Source: Acanthaster planci (taxonomy: Eukaryota; Echinodermata; Asteroidea; Valvatida; Acanthasteridae). From it: a stretch of DNA of 39,996 nucleotides. Location: positions 513,717-553,712 of the forward strand of contig NW_019091464.1 of NCBI RefSeq assembly GCF_001949145.1. The letters run 5' to 3'. Below, in pieces: positions 36,986 to 39,996 of this stretch (position 1 is the first letter of the stretch; every line of letters starts with the position of its first letter). The position numbers and the translations under genes were made by a program. The notes under the pieces were generated by a model, which was not told the DNA's origin, ran no database searches, and saw only the letters and a program-made list of their open reading frames with translations.

Positions 36986-37050
36986 AGAGAGGTTCTCCGG
37001 GAGCTTCATACTTTGACTAGTAAAGTAGTCAAGTTGGAGATTGCAGGCAG
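36986..37050 (+). other. Exon-like segment encoding a possible coiled coil
   Basis: A good pyrimidine tract and ctcag acceptor (36967-36985) are followed by 65 nt reading REVLRELHTLTSKVVKLEIA and a gtaaat donor at 37051. Leucine and valine spacing (VL..L..L...VV.LE) suits a short coiled coil and loosely resembles the C-terminal coiled-coil part of NOS1AP (LQxHI..LV..V..LE). In genomic order, however, the rest of the PTB exons should come first and are not seen. If read through, the frame ends at TAA directly after the donor point, so it could also be a terminal exon after exon 2 (phase 0 fits). Confidence 0.35.
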
Positions 37051-38169
37051 GTAAATGAAACCACTTCCCCTCCCTAGCAAATAATTCCTGGAAAACTAAT
37101 TCCGACACATACATTTATGCTTCCTCTTGCGTGACCTACAGTTTTTGACTTGACTGCTCAAAGGTTTTAGCCTGAGGGCAACAGTGTTTGGAAAATGTGA
37201 AACTGAAAGTACAGTAAACATGGTAAAGAAAGGGGGGTGTGTCTATTATAGTGTGAATAATGTGTTATAAAAAAGTTCAACAGATATTCAATGCTCACAA
37301 CTATGGGTGCCGTGATACATGTTACTTTTTACATTGTACATGTAAGTGTTTGTCCATTTCATTTGAAACAAATGCCACCCGACCTCCCGTTCTGTTTAAA
37401 ACCAATTAACTCTAAGCTGCACACTGAATCAATCTTTTTAAAAAAAGTCCCTTCCCACCAAACACATGCCTACACTGGATGGATCAACTAATGAAATTGG
37501 GAGATTTTTTCTTCCACGGATGATCACCCCGAAAAATATTTTACAGTTTTTTAATGTTACACACAGCGCACACCTTTGGTGAAATACACATGGTCCCATT
37601 TTCAAAAAGGCCCTGTGTTGTCCAAATTTTATTCCCAGAAAAACAACCTGGCACCCTTAATTTGTTGGTATTTTTCCCCCTTCTACTTTTTCACACACAC
37701 AAAAAAAAAGCAAAATGGAATAATGCTTCTGTGTCCTTTCTCTATGCTGTATCTAATTACACCCCATATTCTTTTGGCCTGCAAACTTCCTCTATCCTCC
37801 CTGTCGGTTCGTAGCAAAACAACATGCCTAATAGTACTTTCTTTGTAAAAGTTGAAACTTTCAACAGGCACAGGTACCCGTAGCTATCTTTGGCCATGTA
37901 ATTTGGATTGGCAGTACAGTGCTTTAAGAAAATCTGCCGAGACTAGCCACTTTTTCGATGGATTTCATGAGGTTAAGTTGCTTTTAAGAGTCTGCCTTGG
38001 TAAACTTTCAAAATTGAAACTTCAAAATTTATGTCTATGTAATATGCACTGTTACATGTATTTTTTTGCAATTGATTTTGGGGGGGAACGGTAGGAAAGG
38101 CTAGGATTTAGGTTTTTCATGGTGGAGGTAGCGAGTAAACTAGATACCGTAGATTTGCGATATTTGGTG

Positions 38170-38400
38170 AGTTATGTGGGCTACCTTCCCCCACACTCCC
38201 TTCCATCAGACCGAATGCCTCACTGTTTGCCAGCACCCTGTTGACCTCAGTTTGACCCGGGAGTTAACATCCTCTCCGTGCCTCACTGCCCTCTACACTT
38301 CATATTAAGCTGCCTCATCACTGGACCCTTTGCAGTCTCCTGACGACGGACAGAACATACTGTCCAAAACGTTGATTACCACTGGTTCTTTTCAGTACTC
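38170..38400 (+). mobile_element. Retroelement 3' tail with hammerhead-like core
   Basis: Pyrimidine-rich, CCTCACTG-repeated sequence (three copies of GCCTCACTG or similar near 38217, 38279) leads to CTGACGAC, then the perfect stem GGACAG/CTGTCC (38348-38353 with 38360-38365) closed by AACATA, then AAAACGTTGATT. Strings of the form CTGANGA, hairpin, GAAACGTTG recur near the ends of Penelope-like and related retroelements in invertebrates, and recall the hammerhead ribozyme core. Here the conserved G after the stem is A, so an active ribozyme is doubtful. The assignment rests on this short motif. Confidence 0.4.
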
Positions 38401-38419
38401 CACATACTCACAAAAGAGA

Positions 38420-38873
38420 TACAGCGGAATGCCGCTATAACGAACACGACGGGATCCATGCTAAATAATCGGTACAGTGGCCGTTCGGTGTACTGAAATT
38501 AACTGCCGAACGTTTCGTTGCCATGTGGAAAGGCACCCTCTCTTGTCTAACTGAAGTGCCCTCTTGTAATACTATTTTCTTGTAATACTGTTTTCATTAT
38601 GTTTTGCCGTTGCATTAGCATTTGAGGTCTCTAGAAATGTATCTGTTAATTGCTTTTGTTTTTCATTGTATCTTGAGTTACAAAATTGATATTTAGTTTG
38701 TCCTAAAAGTTGTGAAGCTACCGATCAGGATCGATCTCTGAGGCATGCTTTGGTTGATTTGCAAATACATAATGTTAGTTAGGTTTTGTGCACAAAATAT
38801 TAAGCCAAGGACGATGTTCGGTTCAGCCGAATGTTCGGTACAGGGATGTTCGGTATAGCAACGTTCCACTCTA
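38420..38873. mobile_element. Tigger/pogo-type non-autonomous element
   Basis: The element proper is 38422-38871 (450 bp), flanked by TA on both sides (38420-38421 and 38872-38873). The left terminus, CAGCGGAATGCCGCTATAAC then GAAC, and the right terminus in reverse, GAGTGGAACGTTGCTATACC then GAAC, match at most of 24 positions. TA target duplication and CAGTGGAAC...ATAACGAAC-like ends are the mark of the pogo/Tigger branch of Tc1/mariner. TTCGGTA and GCCGAA boxes repeat inside both ends (38482-38510 and 38818-38855). No transposase frame remains. Confidence 0.8.
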
Positions 38874-39996
38874 CATGCATTGTGCTACCGCAAACCTATC
38901 TAGTTTACAATCTAAGTTTTGTGCCTGAAAAAAGCAGTGATGCAAAGAGAGTGCACATGCATAAGTGCACGCTGGGCGGTTCATTTTTTGTGAAATGAAA
39001 CATGGGACATCAATCCCAGCCAACAATGTACATTGTATGCTCAATGAACATTATGTCTTATGAAGATGAAAGGGGTTTCAAACACGACAGTCAGACAGTG
39101 CCTTTGAGATTCCCAGGTGTGGCTGTGCTAGTTTTCTGATGTTTAGTTCTCCTTAATTCACTCTGTAAAGATTGGCAAATCCAATGGTATGGAGTATTGT
39201 ATGGAAATTGCTAGAGGTACATGTACAGCATTAGCACCAAAGCTGTATTGAAAGAAGTATTGAAAATACATATACAGGTGGGCCTTACAGTACACTGTAT
39301 GTACCGGTGCACTGTACATGTATCGCAAAATATGGTCAGGACTGTCAAATATCTGAAAGGGCTGCAGACTGAAAACTTGCTAGGGGGGGTAATTTTTGCT
39401 ACCCTGTATGAATTTGCACAATGGTAGACATGTTTCATTCTAAATTTCAGATTGAAAAAAAATGTGAGATTTGTATGCACAGTTAGATCTACAGCTCAAG
39501 TCATTGGATTTTAGAACAGAACTGCTTAGAAAATTCCGGGCCATAAATTGCCCCATTCTGTTATCAAATTGTCAGACTTGTCATCTCAGTTATTAACTTA
39601 GTGCTTCACAGTGGTAGGCTCTCACTCAAGCAATGTAGTTCCTCCTCCTCCTCATGCTGATTTGTGGTAAGCCAAAGGAATTTTTTTTCAGTTGGCTGTA
39701 CAAGCAGTCAGGTTTTTTCCTGGTCTTGTGGGTCAATCATGGTTAACCACCTTATTGAGGCCCTGCAGGGAACAGTGGGGTGCCCTACTCTAGCACCTAC
39801 GTGTGCATGTACATGTGCATGTAAGGGCTTTTCTCCAGAGCCCCTCTTAACCACGGCCCAGAATCCTGGAAAGTGTTGGAAGCCCTCTTGGGCAATTGAC
39901 CCAGAATTCCAGAGCAGTGCTTACACACAGGTCAACCATTGAGAGTGGAAGTTATTCCCAGAAAAAAACAGAGGTTTTTATACAAACATGTACAGT

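Larger units (their letters stand above)
29749..39996 (+). other. NOS1AP: Intron 2 of the NOS1AP homologue (open at window end)
   Basis: I find no exon encoding the expected lysine-rich strand or the rest of the PTB domain, so intron 2 appears to exceed 10 kb and to leave the window. I see only unique-looking AT-rich sequence with scattered ACATGT strings in 29755-31860, 32690-35680, 35900-36980, 37055-38165 and 38875-39996. Items with visible structure are listed separately. Confidence 0.65.

Noticed and set aside
37554-37871. Three overlapping frames of 62-90 codons on both strands
   Set aside because: Mutually overlapping in different frames, with no recognisable motif; typical of chance in pyrimidine-rich DNA.
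1-39996. Prokaryotic systems (operons, CRISPR arrays, phage, toxin genes)
   Set aside because: No dense coding, no ribosome-binding-site pattern and no spacer-repeat array; spliced exons of an animal gene are present.

Overview
The window looks like animal nuclear DNA, most likely from a marine invertebrate (amphioxus, echinoderm or mollusc; I cannot decide which). It is AT-rich and almost entirely non-coding. It has canonical GT-AG splice sites, many small foldback transposons, and dense scattering of the self-complementary strings ACATGT, TACATGTACA and GTACCGGTAC. There is one unresolved base (n, about 26352), so this is a draft assembly. Most long open frames in the window are chance frames in AT-rich DNA or in the ACATGT repeats and are left out.

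Only one gene can be named with confidence: the start of a NOS1AP/CAPON homologue on the plus strand. Exon 1 (652-759) carries the start codon and 36 codons. Exon 2 (29677-29748) carries the next 24 codons. Both end at a perfect gtaagt donor in phase 0, and joined they give the first 60 residues of the protein, covering the conserved N-terminus and the beginning of its PTB domain. Intron 1 is about 28.9 kb. Intron 2 starts at 29749 and I find no exon 3, so the window very probably ends inside intron 2.

Intron 1, left to right: small foldbacks (2.2, 4.1 kb); a decayed coding-like repeat, copy A (about 6.3-7.3 kb); a 218-bp hAT-type MITE with 8-bp target duplications (7.7 kb); an exact 83-bp duplication (8.0 and 10.5 kb); half of an inverted dispersed repeat pair (8.5 and 27.0 kb); 94-bp tandem units (9.3 kb); a foldback (10.9 kb); a GC-rich retroelement remnant with tandem 5' units (12.0-13.3 kb); a 25-bp minisatellite (15.0 kb); a foldback (15.7 kb); copy B of the decayed repeat (16.7-17.3 kb); a 250-bp inverted repeat, a 16-bp minisatellite and another foldback (19.2-20.3 kb); a tRNA-derived SINE head beside an exon-like GC-rich segment (25.0-25.2 kb); and a small foldback at 28.8 kb.

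Intron 2 holds an unusual 755-bp hierarchical palindrome built from eleven copies of one short motif (31.9-32.6 kb), a protein-like segment (35.7-35.9 kb), a short exon-like segment encoding a possible coiled coil (36986-37050), a retroelement tail with a hammerhead-like core (38.3 kb), and a 450-bp Tigger/pogo-type element with TA duplications (38.4-38.9 kb).

The most interesting items are the hierarchical palindrome, the possible alternative first exon of NOS1AP at 25.1 kb, the unclassified coding-like repeat family, and the exact 83-bp duplication.
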